Below, piece after piece: positions 16,927 through 24,655 of a stretch of DNA of 64,000 bases (its first letter is position 1; each line of letters starts with the position of its first letter). The position numbers and the translations under genes were made by a program. Source of the stretch: Aquipuribacter sp051216895 (GTDB taxonomy: Bacteria; Actinomycetota; Actinomycetes; Actinomycetales; JBBAYJ01); the NCBI RefSeq assembly GCF_051216895.1, contig NZ_JBPKAO010000013.1:1-64000 (forward strand), in the 5' to 3' direction. The notes beneath the pieces are model-generated. The model searched no databases, was not told the origin of the DNA, and worked only from the letters and a program-made list of their open reading frames with translations.

Positions 16927-17513
16927 CGGTGGTCCGGGGAGGTGGGTCGGCCGGGGGCGACCTCGCGGTCGTCGGGGGTGCCGGCGGTGCCTCGGCGCGG
17001 CTGGAGGAGCTGGACGCCCTGGCGGTGGCCCTGGCGGACGCGGCGGCGGACTGCGCCGAGCTGGTGGTGGCCGTCGTGGCGGAGGCGGCCCGGGCCGCGT
17101 CGGGCACGGTGACGGGCGCCGTCCCGGACCCGGGCCTGGTGGCCCTCGTGGTGGGCGGTGCGGCGGAGGCGGTGGGCGGGCTGGTGCGGGCCGGCGCGGA
17201 GCTGGCCCGATCGGCGACCGCCGTGGCCGCCACGGCCAGCGCGTACCGCGCCCGGGAGGCCTCGCTCGCCGCCCTGGCCACCGCCGTCCCGGTGGCCCTC
17301 GGGACGCGGGCGCGGGCGGGCGTCTCCGTCGCGGCGGCCGCCGGCCCGGTCCCGCTGCTCGTGGTGGCCGGCGCATCGGTCGCCGGGCTGGTCGCCGTCG
17401 CCGCGGCCGGCGCCCGGGGGCAGGCCGCCGCGGTCGACCTCGTGGTCCGGGCCGTGCCGTCGCTGCTCGGAGCCGCCGACGTGGCGACGGCGGCCGCGGT
17501 GGTGTCCCGGTGA
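16923..17513 (+). CDS. Alanine-rich helical protein, possible T7SS-type substrate or partner
   Basis: A 196-aa protein of no recognised family, very rich in Ala and Val. A Gly-rich start is followed by a helix-turn-helix-like hairpin (residues about 24-100), then a segment with YRAREAS that fits the YxxxD/E pattern of type VII export signals, then a hydrophobic stretch (VPLLVVAGASVAGLVAVAAAG) that could insert in a membrane. The GTG at 16923 overlaps the stop of the WXG-like gene. The hydrolase gene follows in the same frame 21 nt later. The three genes look like one transcription unit. Function unknown. Confidence 0.6.
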   Translation: MTVVRGGGSAGGDLAVVGGAGGASARLEELDALAVALADAAADCAELVVAVVAEAARAASGTVTGAVPDPGLVALVVGGAAEAVGGLVRAGAELARSATAVAATASAYRAREASLAALATAVPVALGTRARAGVSVAAAAGPVPLLVVAGASVAGLVAVAAAGARGQAAAVDLVVRAVPSLLGAADVATAAAVVSR

Positions 17514-17534
17514 GGGGACGCCACGGGCCTGCTG

Positions 17535-18464
17535 GTGGAGACCCCGGTCGAGGTGAACGGCGGTCCACCGGCCCCGGTGTGCGTCGCCCCCGCGGGCGGG
17601 GTGGCCGACCTGCTGCGGCGCGGGCAGTCGGTCGCCGCCTGGCGGGCCCCCGGGCCGGGGCGTCACGACACCCTGCCGCCGGGCTCGACCCGGCCGGTGC
17701 GCGGTCAGGTGCGCATCGACCGGGTCGCCGGTGCCGACGGCGCCGTGGCGTGGGTGGTCCACGTCCCGGGCACGCAGGAGTGGGACGGCGACGGCCGGGG
17801 CTCGCCGATGGACCTGGCGGGCAACGTCGCCCTGGTGGGTGGCCGGGACACGGCGGTGGCCGAGGGGGTGGTCGCCGCCCTGGCGCGGGCCGGGGTCCGG
17901 CCGGGGGAGCCGGTCGTCGTCGTCGGTCACAGCCAGGGCGGCATGACGGCCCTCGACCTGGCCGGCGATCCCCGGGTCCGCCGGGTCGCCACCATCACCC
18001 ACGTCGTCACGGCCGGCTCGCCGCTGGCCGGTCGCACACCCCCGCCCGGGGTCCAGGTGCTGGCCCTGGAGCACCGCGACGACCTGGTGCCGCGGCTGGA
18101 CGGGCGCAGCCACCCCGACCGCCGGGACCGCCTCACCGTGGTGGCACCGGCGCCCGACGGTCCGTGGCACGACGACGCCGTCCCCGCGCACTCCTCCGGC
18201 GCCTACGTGGCCACGGCCGCCCGGGTCGACGCCTCCGAGCACCCGTCGCTGGTCGCCTACCGGGCCGGCCTGGACCCGTTCCTGGCCCGCGAGGGAGCCA
18301 CCTGCTCGACCCGGCACGTCGTGCTGACCCGGTCGCCCGGGCCGCGGCGGTGGCGTCCGCGGCCGCCCCGCCTAGAGTCGGCCCGTGCCGACCACTCCCC
18401 GGCTGCGAGCCGCCCTGTCCGCCATCCCCGCCTACCGCCCGGGTCGTGCGCCCGTCGGCGGTGA
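17535..18464 (+). CDS. Alpha/beta hydrolase with GHSQGG nucleophile elbow
   Basis: A 309-aa serine hydrolase-like protein. The nucleophile elbow VVVVGHSQGGMTAL puts the catalytic serine near residue 133, and VHVPGTQEW upstream resembles an oxyanion region. The acid and base are plausibly in LEHRDDLVPR and the following WHDDAVPAHSSGAYV. It has no signal peptide. The GTG start at 17535 follows a GAGGGGA stretch at some distance. The last 27 codons overlap hisC, and the C-terminal tail there is Arg/Pro-rich and unlike a fold, so the functional domain probably ends near residue 260. It belongs to the same unit as the WXG-like and helical genes and may be the effector of that unit. Confidence 0.75.
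   Translation: METPVEVNGGPPAPVCVAPAGGVADLLRRGQSVAAWRAPGPGRHDTLPPGSTRPVRGQVRIDRVAGADGAVAWVVHVPGTQEWDGDGRGSPMDLAGNVALVGGRDTAVAEGVVAALARAGVRPGEPVVVVGHSQGGMTALDLAGDPRVRRVATITHVVTAGSPLAGRTPPPGVQVLALEHRDDLVPRLDGRSHPDRRDRLTVVAPAPDGPWHDDAVPAHSSGAYVATAARVDASEHPSLVAYRAGLDPFLAREGATCSTRHVVLTRSPGPRRWRPRPPRLESARADHSPAASRPVRHPRLPPGSCARRR
18373..18378 (+). promoter_or_regulatory. -10 box of a leaderless promoter (hisC)
   Basis: TAGAGT lies 6 nt before the GTG at 18385, inside the end of the hydrolase gene. It gives hisC its own transcript and sets its start. Confidence 0.6.
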
Positions 18465-19455
18465 CGGCCCCTCCTACAAGCTGTCGTCCAACGAGAACCC
18501 CTACCCGCCGCTGCCGTCGGTGCTCGAGGTGCTCGCCGGGGCCGACCGCGAGGTCAACCGCTACCCCGACATGTTCGCCACGGGGCTGGTCCGTCGGATC
18601 GCCGAGCGGCACGACGTCGCGGCCGAGCAGGTGGTCTGCGGCACCGGCAGCGTCGGCGTGCTCGGGCAGATCGTGCAGGCGACGTGCGAGACCGGCGACG
18701 AGGTGGTCTTCGCCTGGCGCTCGTTCGAGGCCTACCCGATCGTCGTGGGCGTCAGCGGTGCCACCGCCGTCCGGGTGCCCCTGGACGACCGGGCCCGCCA
18801 CGACCTGCCGGCCATGGCGGCGGCGGTCACCGACCGCACGCGCCTGCTGCTGGTCTGCAGCCCCAACAACCCGACCGGTCCGGCCGTGCACGACGCGGAG
18901 ATGCGCGACCTGCTCGCCCGGGTCCCGCGCGACGTCGTCGTCGTGCTGGACGAGGCGTACACGGAGTTCGTGCGGGACCCGGACGCCGTCGACGGGCCGG
19001 CCCTGCTGGCCGAGCACCCCAACCTGGTCGTGCTGCGGACGTTCTCCAAGGCCTACGGCCTCGCGGCGCTGCGGGTCGGGTACGCGCTGGCCCAGACCGT
19101 CGTCGCCGACGCCCTGCGGGCGACCGCTGTGCCCTTCGGGGTCTCCGGTCCCGCCCAGGCGGCGGCCGTCGCCTCGCTGGACGCGGAGGACGAGCTGCTC
19201 GGCCGCGTCGCCGACCTCGTGGTGGAGCGGGAGCGGGTCCGGGGCGCGCTGGCCGCGGTCGGCTGGACGGTCCCGGAACCGCAGGGCAACTTCGTCTGGC
19301 TGGCAGCGGGTGAGGCCACCGCCGACCTGGTCGCGGCCTGCGAGTCCGCCGGGGTGACCGTGCGTGGCTTCGCGGGTGAGGGCGTGCGCTGCTCGATCGG
19401 CGAGAAGGAGGCGAACGACCTGCTCATCAGCACCGTGGGGCCGTTCGCACCCTGA
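18385..19455 (+). CDS. hisC: Histidinol-phosphate aminotransferase
   Basis: A 356-aa PLP enzyme of aminotransferase fold type I. SNENPYPPLPSV at the N-terminus, SPNNPTGP, DEAYTEFV and SKAYGLAALRVGY (PLP lysine near residue 222) are the HisC/aromatic aminotransferase signature. HisC makes histidinol phosphate from imidazole acetol phosphate; actinobacterial homologues outside the his operon often also act on phenylalanine or tyrosine. It is not in a his operon here, so the aromatic role is a real alternative. It overlaps the hydrolase gene by 80 nt and is followed by a hairpin. Confidence 0.9.
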   Translation: MPTTPRLRAALSAIPAYRPGRAPVGGDGPSYKLSSNENPYPPLPSVLEVLAGADREVNRYPDMFATGLVRRIAERHDVAAEQVVCGTGSVGVLGQIVQATCETGDEVVFAWRSFEAYPIVVGVSGATAVRVPLDDRARHDLPAMAAAVTDRTRLLLVCSPNNPTGPAVHDAEMRDLLARVPRDVVVVLDEAYTEFVRDPDAVDGPALLAEHPNLVVLRTFSKAYGLAALRVGYALAQTVVADALRATAVPFGVSGPAQAAAVASLDAEDELLGRVADLVVERERVRGALAAVGWTVPEPQGNFVWLAAGEATADLVAACESAGVTVRGFAGEGVRCSIGEKEANDLLISTVGPFAP

Positions 19456-19470
19456 TCGGGGGACGTCCAC

Positions 19471-19495
19471 CCGGTCACCCTGAGTACGTGACCGG
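19471..19495. terminator. Hairpin after hisC
   Basis: CCGGTCAC (19471-19478) and its complement (19488-19495) flank a 9-nt loop, 15 bp after the hisC stop and just before a promoter. It may terminate hisC or serve as an operator for the next gene. Confidence 0.4.
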
Positions 19496-19502
19496 TTCGG
19501 GC

Positions 19503-19530
19503 TAAAGAAATCGGACCTACTGGCCGATAC
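19503..19530 (+). promoter_or_regulatory. FliA/WhiG (sigma-28)-type promoter
   Basis: TAAA (19503-19506), a 16-bp spacer and GCCGATAC (19523-19530) match the sigma-28 consensus of TAAA-N14-16-GCCGATA known for B. subtilis SigD, Streptomyces WhiG and E. coli FliA. It points toward the proline-rich protein gene with a leader of about 85 nt. The A+T-rich stretch stands out from its surroundings. Confidence 0.6.
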
Positions 19531-19622
19531 CGTCTCCAGGACCGCAGAACCCCACCCGGTGGTGCACCATCCACTGTCGGCCCGCAGCAGCAGAGCACGT
19601 ACGCGACACCGGAGGAGGGGCC

Positions 19623-20645
19623 GTGAAGATCAGCCAGGGTGCCTCCTTCGTCGTCGCCACCATCGCCCTGGGCGCCGTGTCGACCGCGTCGGTCGCGTCC
19701 GTCGCCCTGGTCGGCTGGTCCGCCTACACGCCGTCCGTCGTCGCGACGGGCGGCCAGCTGCCCTCTGCGGTGGCGACCGTCCGCACCCCCTCGGTCGAGG
19801 AGGTCCCGTTCACCCCCGAACGCGCGGCCGCGGTCCAGGCCGCCGTCGTCGCCGAGCAGGAGGCTGCGGCCGAGCTCGCCTCCCTGGCCTCCCTGGCCTC
19901 CCTGGCCGCCCTGCCGTCGCCCGAGCCCTCGGCCGGCCCGTCCGACCTGCCCTCCGCGGCGCCGCAGGACGCCGACGTCATCGACGTCGTCGTGGCCGCG
20001 CTGCCGGAGCTGGTGCTGGTCGTCGACGGGGGCGGGGGGACGGAGCCCACCGGCGACGACTCCGGCACCGGCTCCGAGGAGCCGGTGGCCACGCCCACCG
20101 ACCCGCCTGCCAGCACCCCCGCCCCGACCGGGACCCCGGCCCCCAGCCCCACCGAACCCGTCGAGGCCGGCTCCCCCGAGCCGGCGCCGACGTCGCCGGT
20201 CCCGGACCCCTCGCCCACGACGGACCCTGCCCCCGCACCGGACCCGGCCCCCGCACCGGACCCGGCCCCCGCACCGGACCCTGCGCCGGACCCGGACCCC
20301 GCGCCGGCTCCGGACCCCGCCCCGACCACGGCCCCGCGGCCCCCCGCACCCCCGGCGCCCCCCGCACGCCCGGCGCCCCCCGCGGCGCCCGCACCCGAGC
20401 CCGCGCCGGGCAAGACGGCCGACCGGGACAAGAAGGACGACCGCGGCCGGGGGACCGAGAACCGCGCCCCCGCGCCGGCCAAGCCCGGCACACCCGCCGC
20501 GGCACCGGCCGACGCGCCCGCCTCGGGCGCCGGTCAGGGCCGCGGCGCGGACTCCGGCCAGGGCAAGGGCACGGACGGCGGCAAGGGCGGCAAGGGCACG
20601 GACGACGGCAAGGGCGGCAAGGGCAAGGGCGGCGGCCGGGGCTGA
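19623..20645 (+). CDS. Proline-rich, low-complexity exported or membrane-anchored protein
   Basis: A 340-aa protein of no recognised family. GTG at 19623 follows GGAGGAGG by five bases. An N-terminal hydrophobic segment (about residues 7-35) is a signal or anchor. Residues about 60-100 are helical and Ala-rich with the triple LASLASLAAL. Then a Ser/Thr/Pro-rich stretch runs into repeats of DPAP/APDPAP (roughly residues 200-235), a Pro/Ala block, and a Gly/Lys-rich basic tail with GGKGGKG motifs. The layout suggests a cell-wall-spanning stalk with a charged tip that could bind wall polymers. It is preceded by a sigma-28-type promoter, which hints at co-regulation with motility or development genes. 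Confidence 0.75.
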   Translation: MKISQGASFVVATIALGAVSTASVASVALVGWSAYTPSVVATGGQLPSAVATVRTPSVEEVPFTPERAAAVQAAVVAEQEAAAELASLASLASLAALPSPEPSAGPSDLPSAAPQDADVIDVVVAALPELVLVVDGGGGTEPTGDDSGTGSEEPVATPTDPPASTPAPTGTPAPSPTEPVEAGSPEPAPTSPVPDPSPTTDPAPAPDPAPAPDPAPAPDPAPDPDPAPAPDPAPTTAPRPPAPPAPPARPAPPAAPAPEPAPGKTADRDKKDDRGRGTENRAPAPAKPGTPAAAPADAPASGAGQGRGADSGQGKGTDGGKGGKGTDDGKGGKGKGGGRG

Positions 20646-20703
20646 CGCCCGCTCGCCGGGACGACGTCCCCCGTACCGGGGTCGCCGCCGGCCCGGCCAT
20701 GGG

Positions 20704-20737
20704 TAAGGTCTGCACTGCCCGAGGCCGATCCCTCGGG
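20704..20737 (+). promoter_or_regulatory. Putative promoter and leader hairpin of the 2-oxoacid dehydrogenase operon
   Basis: A TAAGGT -10 box (20704-20709) is followed by a perfect 7-bp hairpin, CCCGAGG (20718-20724) with its complement at 20731-20737. No good -35 is seen. The hairpin would be at the very 5' end of the transcript, about 75 nt before the start codon, and could serve as an attenuator or stabiliser. Confidence 0.4.
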
Positions 20738-20811
20738 TTCCGGTGGGGTCACGGCACGTGGCGCCCCGGGTCGGCGAGGCGGGTGATCCCCGCCGAGGCG
20801 AGGAGGTTCAC

Positions 20812-22047
20812 GTGCCCGACACCGTCGTCGGACCGGCAGGAGGCCCCGATCGGGCCGACCAGGTCGAGCCAGACACCCGCACCGCACAGACCCGAGCAGA
20901 AGACACCCGAGCAGAAGACACCCGAGCAGCAGACACCATGATCCAGATGCTCACCCCCGAGGGTGAGCGGCCGGAGCCCACGGGCGCCGCGGCCGAGTAC
21001 GCGAGCCACGTCGCGGACGTCACCGACGACGACCTGCGTGGCATGTACCGCGACATGGTCGTCGTGCGGCGCTTCGACGCCGAGGCCACCGCCCTCCAGC
21101 GGCAGGGCGAGCTGGGCCTGTGGGCGAGCCTGCTGGGCCAGGAGGCCGCACAGGTCGGCAGCGGCCGCGCCCTGCGGACCCAGGACTTCGCCTACCCCAC
21201 CTACCGGGAGCACGGCGTCGCGTGGTGCCGGGGGGTCCCGCCCAAGACCCTGCTGGGTCTGTACCGCGGCGCCAGCCTCGGCGGCTGGGACCCGGCGGAG
21301 CACAACTTCGCGCTCTACACGATCGTCATCGGGTCCCAGACGCTGCACGCCACCGGGTACGCCATGGGCATCCAGCGCGACCACGCGGTGGGCACCGGTG
21401 AGCCCGACCGCGACGCCGCGGTGATCGCCTACCTGGGTGACGGGGCCACCAGCCAGGGCGACGTCAGCGAGGCCCTGGTGTTCTCGGCCGTCTACAACGC
21501 CCCCGTGGTGTTCTTCTGCCAGAACAATCAGTGGGCCATCTCCGAGCCCAACACCCGCCAGACCCGGGTCCCGCTGTACAAGCGCTCCTCCGGCTTCGGC
21601 ATCCCCGGGGTGCGGGTCGACGGCAACGACGTGCTGGCCACCCTCGCGGTGACCCGTGCGGCGCTGGAGCGGGCCCGGTCCGGCGGGGGCCCCACCTTCG
21701 TCGAGGCGTACACGTACCGGATGGGTGCCCACACCACCTCCGACGACCCGAGCCGGTACCGCATCGCCGCGGAGCTCGAGGAGTGGAAGCTCAAGGACCC
21801 GATCGCACGGGTCAAGGCGTACCTGGCGCGCAAGGGCGCGGCCGACGAGGCGTTCTTCGCCGACGTCGAGTCCCAGGCGGGCGAGATCGCCAAGGAGCTC
21901 CGCACGGCGTGCCGGGCCATGCCCGACCCGCCGCCGGAGTCGATGTTCGACGACGTGTACGCGGGTCCCCACGCCGTGCTGGACGCCGAGCGCGAGGAGT
22001 ACCTGGCCTACCGGGCCGGGTTCGCCGACGAGGGGGCGCACGCATGA
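20812..22047 (+). CDS. pdhA: 2-oxoacid (pyruvate) dehydrogenase E1 component, alpha subunit
   Basis: A 411-aa thiamine-diphosphate enzyme subunit that decarboxylates pyruvate or a branched-chain 2-oxoacid. The TPP motif GDGATSQGDVSEAL is near residue 209 and NNQWAISEPNTRQT follows. GTG at 20812 has GAGGAGG 5 nt upstream; ATG at 20938 is an alternative that would skip about 42 N-terminal residues, which include three copies of a 15-bp repeat and are unlike the enzyme fold. Its stop overlaps the E1beta start (ATGA). The specificity (pyruvate or branched-chain) is not decided by sequence reading. No E3 gene follows; a shared lipoamide dehydrogenase must be encoded elsewhere. Confidence 0.9.
   Translation: MPDTVVGPAGGPDRADQVEPDTRTAQTRAEDTRAEDTRAADTMIQMLTPEGERPEPTGAAAEYASHVADVTDDDLRGMYRDMVVVRRFDAEATALQRQGELGLWASLLGQEAAQVGSGRALRTQDFAYPTYREHGVAWCRGVPPKTLLGLYRGASLGGWDPAEHNFALYTIVIGSQTLHATGYAMGIQRDHAVGTGEPDRDAAVIAYLGDGATSQGDVSEALVFSAVYNAPVVFFCQNNQWAISEPNTRQTRVPLYKRSSGFGIPGVRVDGNDVLATLAVTRAALERARSGGGPTFVEAYTYRMGAHTTSDDPSRYRIAAELEEWKLKDPIARVKAYLARKGAADEAFFADVESQAGEIAKELRTACRAMPDPPPESMFDDVYAGPHAVLDAEREEYLAYRAGFADEGAHA
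20890..20934. repeat. 15-bp tandem repeat, three copies, near the pdhA start
   Basis: ACCCGAGCAGAAGAC occurs at 20890-20904 and 20905-20919, with a third copy differing by one base at 20920-20934. It encodes TRAED units and lies directly before the internal ATG at 20938. Confidence 0.95.
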
Positions 22048-23042
22048 GCAGCACGAGCCTGGGCAAGGCCATCAACATCGGGCTGCGGGCCGCGATGGAG
22101 CACGACCCCAAGGTCGTCCTCATGGGCGAGGACATCGGCGCCCTCGGTGGGGTGTTCCGGGTCACCGACGGGCTGCAGAAGGACTTCGGCGAGTACCGTG
22201 TCATCGACACCCCGCTGGCGGAGTCCGGCATCGTCGGCACGGCCGTCGGCCTGGCGATGCGCGGCTACCGACCGGTCGTCGAGATGCAGTTCGACGGCTT
22301 CGTGTTCCCGGCGTTCGACCAGATCGTCACCCAGCTGGCCAAGATGGGGAACCGCTCCGCCGGGCACGTGCGGCTCCCGGTCGTGGTGCGCATCCCCTAC
22401 GGCGGCGGCATCGGCGCCGTGGAGCACCACTCGGAGTCGCCGGAGTCGTACTTCGTGCACACCGGCGGGCTGCGGGTGGTGAGCCCGTCGACGCCCGAGG
22501 ACGCGTTCTGGATGATCCAGCAGGCCATCGCCTGCCCGGACCCGGTGGTGTTCCTGGAGCCGAAGCGCCGCTACTGGGACAAGGGCGAGGTGCCCGAGGG
22601 CTCGGTGCTCCGCTCCGACGACGACGCCCCGCGGCGGATGGACACCGCTCACGTCGCCCGCCCCGGAGCCGACGTGACGATGCTCTGCTACGGACCGATG
22701 GTGCGTACCTGCCTGGCCGCGGCCGAGGCCGCCGCCAAGGACGGCTCCGCGGACATCGAGGTCGTCGACCTGCGCGGCCTGTCGCCTCTGGACCTGCCGA
22801 CCGTGATGGCCTCGGTGCGACGCACCGGCCGCGCCGTCGTCGTCCACGAGGCCCCGCTCACGCTGGGTCTGGGGGCCGAGCTGGCCGCCCGGATCCAGGA
22901 GAGCTGCTTCTACCACCTCGAGGCACCGGTGCTCAGGGTCGGCGGGTTCTCCGCCCCCTACCCGGCCGCCAAGATCGAGGACGAGTACCTGCCCGACCTC
23001 GACCGCGTCCTCGACGCGGTCGACCGGGTGCTCGCGCACTGA
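22044..23042 (+). CDS. pdhB: 2-oxoacid (pyruvate) dehydrogenase E1 component, beta subunit
   Basis: A 332-aa transketolase-like beta subunit that pairs with the E1alpha encoded just upstream. Typical blocks include VLMGEDIGALGGVFRVTDGL, DTPLAESGIVGTAVGLAMRG, VVRIPYGGGIGAVEHHSESPE and LEPKRRYW. The C-terminal swivel domain holds EVVDLRGLSPLD and VVVHEAPLTLGLGAELAA. The ATG at 22044 overlaps the E1alpha stop, so the two subunits are translationally coupled for equal output. The subunit length is normal. Confidence 0.95.
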   Translation: MSSTSLGKAINIGLRAAMEHDPKVVLMGEDIGALGGVFRVTDGLQKDFGEYRVIDTPLAESGIVGTAVGLAMRGYRPVVEMQFDGFVFPAFDQIVTQLAKMGNRSAGHVRLPVVVRIPYGGGIGAVEHHSESPESYFVHTGGLRVVSPSTPEDAFWMIQQAIACPDPVVFLEPKRRYWDKGEVPEGSVLRSDDDAPRRMDTAHVARPGADVTMLCYGPMVRTCLAAAEAAAKDGSADIEVVDLRGLSPLDLPTVMASVRRTGRAVVVHEAPLTLGLGAELAARIQESCFYHLEAPVLRVGGFSAPYPAAKIEDEYLPDLDRVLDAVDRVLAH

Positions 23043-23070
23043 CGCGCGGGCCTAGGAGAGGAGCGACGCC

Positions 23071-24573
23071 GTGAGCGTCCAGACCACCGGTGCCACAGGC
23101 ACCGTCGAGCACTACCGCATGCCCGACGCGGGCGAGGGCCTGACCGAGGCGGAGGTCGTCACCTGGCGGGTCGCCGTGGGCGACGTCGTCGACGTCAACG
23201 ACATCGTCGTCGAGGTCGAGACGGCCAAGTCGCTGGTCGAGCTGCCGTGCCCGTTCGCGGGCACGGTCGTCGAGCTGATGGCCGCCGAGGGCGAGACCGT
23301 GGCGGTCGGCACGCCGATCCTGGCGGTGCGCACCGACGACGGTGACGGCGGGGCCGGTGACGGTGGACCCGCCGCCGACGCGCACCCGCAGGCGGAGCAG
23401 GACGAGGGGGAGCCGGTCGTCGGTGACGCCGCGCCCTCCGACGACGCCGGGGCGCCCGTGGGCCCCAGCGCCGTCACCGCGGCCCACCCCAGCACGCAGG
23501 CCGCGGCCGGCGCCGGACGCACGGCGGTGCTGGTCGGCTACGGCCCGGCCGCGGGGGCGACCCGACGACGGGCCCGCCGCCCGGTCCCCGGGGCGCCCGC
23601 CGCCCCGGTGGCAGCCACCGCCCCGGCGCCCGAGGACACCCCGCAGGTCGTGCAGGCCACGGGCGCGGACGGTCGGGCCGTCAAGGTGCTCGCCAAGCCG
23701 CCGGTCCGCAAGCTGGCCAAGGACCTCGGGGTCGACCTGGGCACCGTGACGCCCACCGGTCCCGGCGGGGTCGTGAGCCGGGCCGACGTCGAGGCCGCGG
23801 CGGCGGGACCGGCACCTGCTCCTGCGCAGCCGTCCTCCGCTGCGACGGCGCGCGCCCCCCGTGCCACCACCCGGGTCCCCGTCAAGGGCGTCCGCAAGCA
23901 CACCGCCGACGCCATGGTCGCCTCGGCGTTCACGGCCCCCCACGTCAGCGAGTGGGTCCAGGTCGACGTCACCGAGTCGATCCGGCTGCTGGAGCGGCTC
24001 AAGGCTGACCGGGCGCTGCGGGACCTGCGGCTCAGCCCGTTCACCCTGGTGGCCCGGGCGATGTGCGTCGCCGCCCGGCGGCACCCGATGGTCAACGTGT
24101 CCTGGGACGAGGCCGCCAAGGAGATCGTGGTCCACGGCCAGGTGAACCTCGGCTTCGCGGCCGCCACCGAGCGAGGTCTGGTGGTGCCCGTCGTCGAGCA
24201 CGCCGACTCCCGGGACCTCGCGGACCTGGCCGGCGCCGTCGCCGAGCTGGTCGACACGGCCCGGGCCGGGCGGCTGCAGCCGGCCCAGCAGAGCGGCGTC
24301 ACGCTGACCGTCACCAACGTCGGGGTGTTCGGCGTCGACGGCGGCACCCCCATCCTGCCGCCCGGCACCGGGCTCATCCTGGCCTGCGGGCAGGTCCGCC
24401 GGATGCCCTGGGTCGTCGGGTCCGGGGCGGACGAGCAGGTCGTCCCGCGCGACGTGATGACCCTGTCGGTGTCCTTCGACCACCGCATGATCGACGGCGA
24501 GCTGGGCAGCCGGTACCTGGCCGACGTCGCGCGCGTCCTGGAGGACCCGGGCTACGCCCTCGCCTGGGCCTGA
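23071..24573 (+). CDS. pdhC: Dihydrolipoamide acyltransferase, E2 component
   Basis: A 500-aa E2 that carries the acyl group on lipoate. One lipoyl domain (residues about 10-85) has the lipoylated lysine in VETAKSLVELP (Lys53). A long Ala/Pro linker follows, then the E1/E3-binding domain (VRKLAKDLGVDLGTVTPTG, about 210-250) and the acyltransferase domain ending with SFDHRMIDGELG, whose DHRxxDG holds the catalytic His near residue 471. GTG at 23071 follows GGAGAGGAG. It closes the three-gene operon and is followed by a strong terminator. A single lipoyl domain is common in branched-chain E2 enzymes, but is not proof of that specificity. Confidence 0.95.
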   Translation: MSVQTTGATGTVEHYRMPDAGEGLTEAEVVTWRVAVGDVVDVNDIVVEVETAKSLVELPCPFAGTVVELMAAEGETVAVGTPILAVRTDDGDGGAGDGGPAADAHPQAEQDEGEPVVGDAAPSDDAGAPVGPSAVTAAHPSTQAAAGAGRTAVLVGYGPAAGATRRRARRPVPGAPAAPVAATAPAPEDTPQVVQATGADGRAVKVLAKPPVRKLAKDLGVDLGTVTPTGPGGVVSRADVEAAAAGPAPAPAQPSSAATARAPRATTRVPVKGVRKHTADAMVASAFTAPHVSEWVQVDVTESIRLLERLKADRALRDLRLSPFTLVARAMCVAARRHPMVNVSWDEAAKEIVVHGQVNLGFAAATERGLVVPVVEHADSRDLADLAGAVAELVDTARAGRLQPAQQSGVTLTVTNVGVFGVDGGTPILPPGTGLILACGQVRRMPWVVGSGADEQVVPRDVMTLSVSFDHRMIDGELGSRYLADVARVLEDPGYALAWA

Positions 24574-24600
24574 CGCACCGTCCGGGCTCGGCCGGGCACG

Positions 24601-24634
24601 AGGAAGGCCCCCACCAGGTGGTGGGGGCCTTCCT
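24601..24634. terminator. Strong bidirectional terminator after the E2 gene
   Basis: A perfect 15-bp stem (AGGAAGGCCCCCACC and its complement) around the 4-nt loop AGGT lies between the E2 stop and the end of the convergent LVIVD gene. Flanking GCACGA and TCGTGC can extend the stem past a small bulge. It is the best terminator in the window. Confidence 0.9.
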
Positions 24635-24655
24635 GTCGTGCGTGGTGCGGGTCGG

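Noticed and set aside
20220..20300. CRISPR-like or satellite repeat in the proline-rich gene
   Set aside because: The repeats are short DPAP codon units without spacers and are explained by the low-complexity protein they encode.
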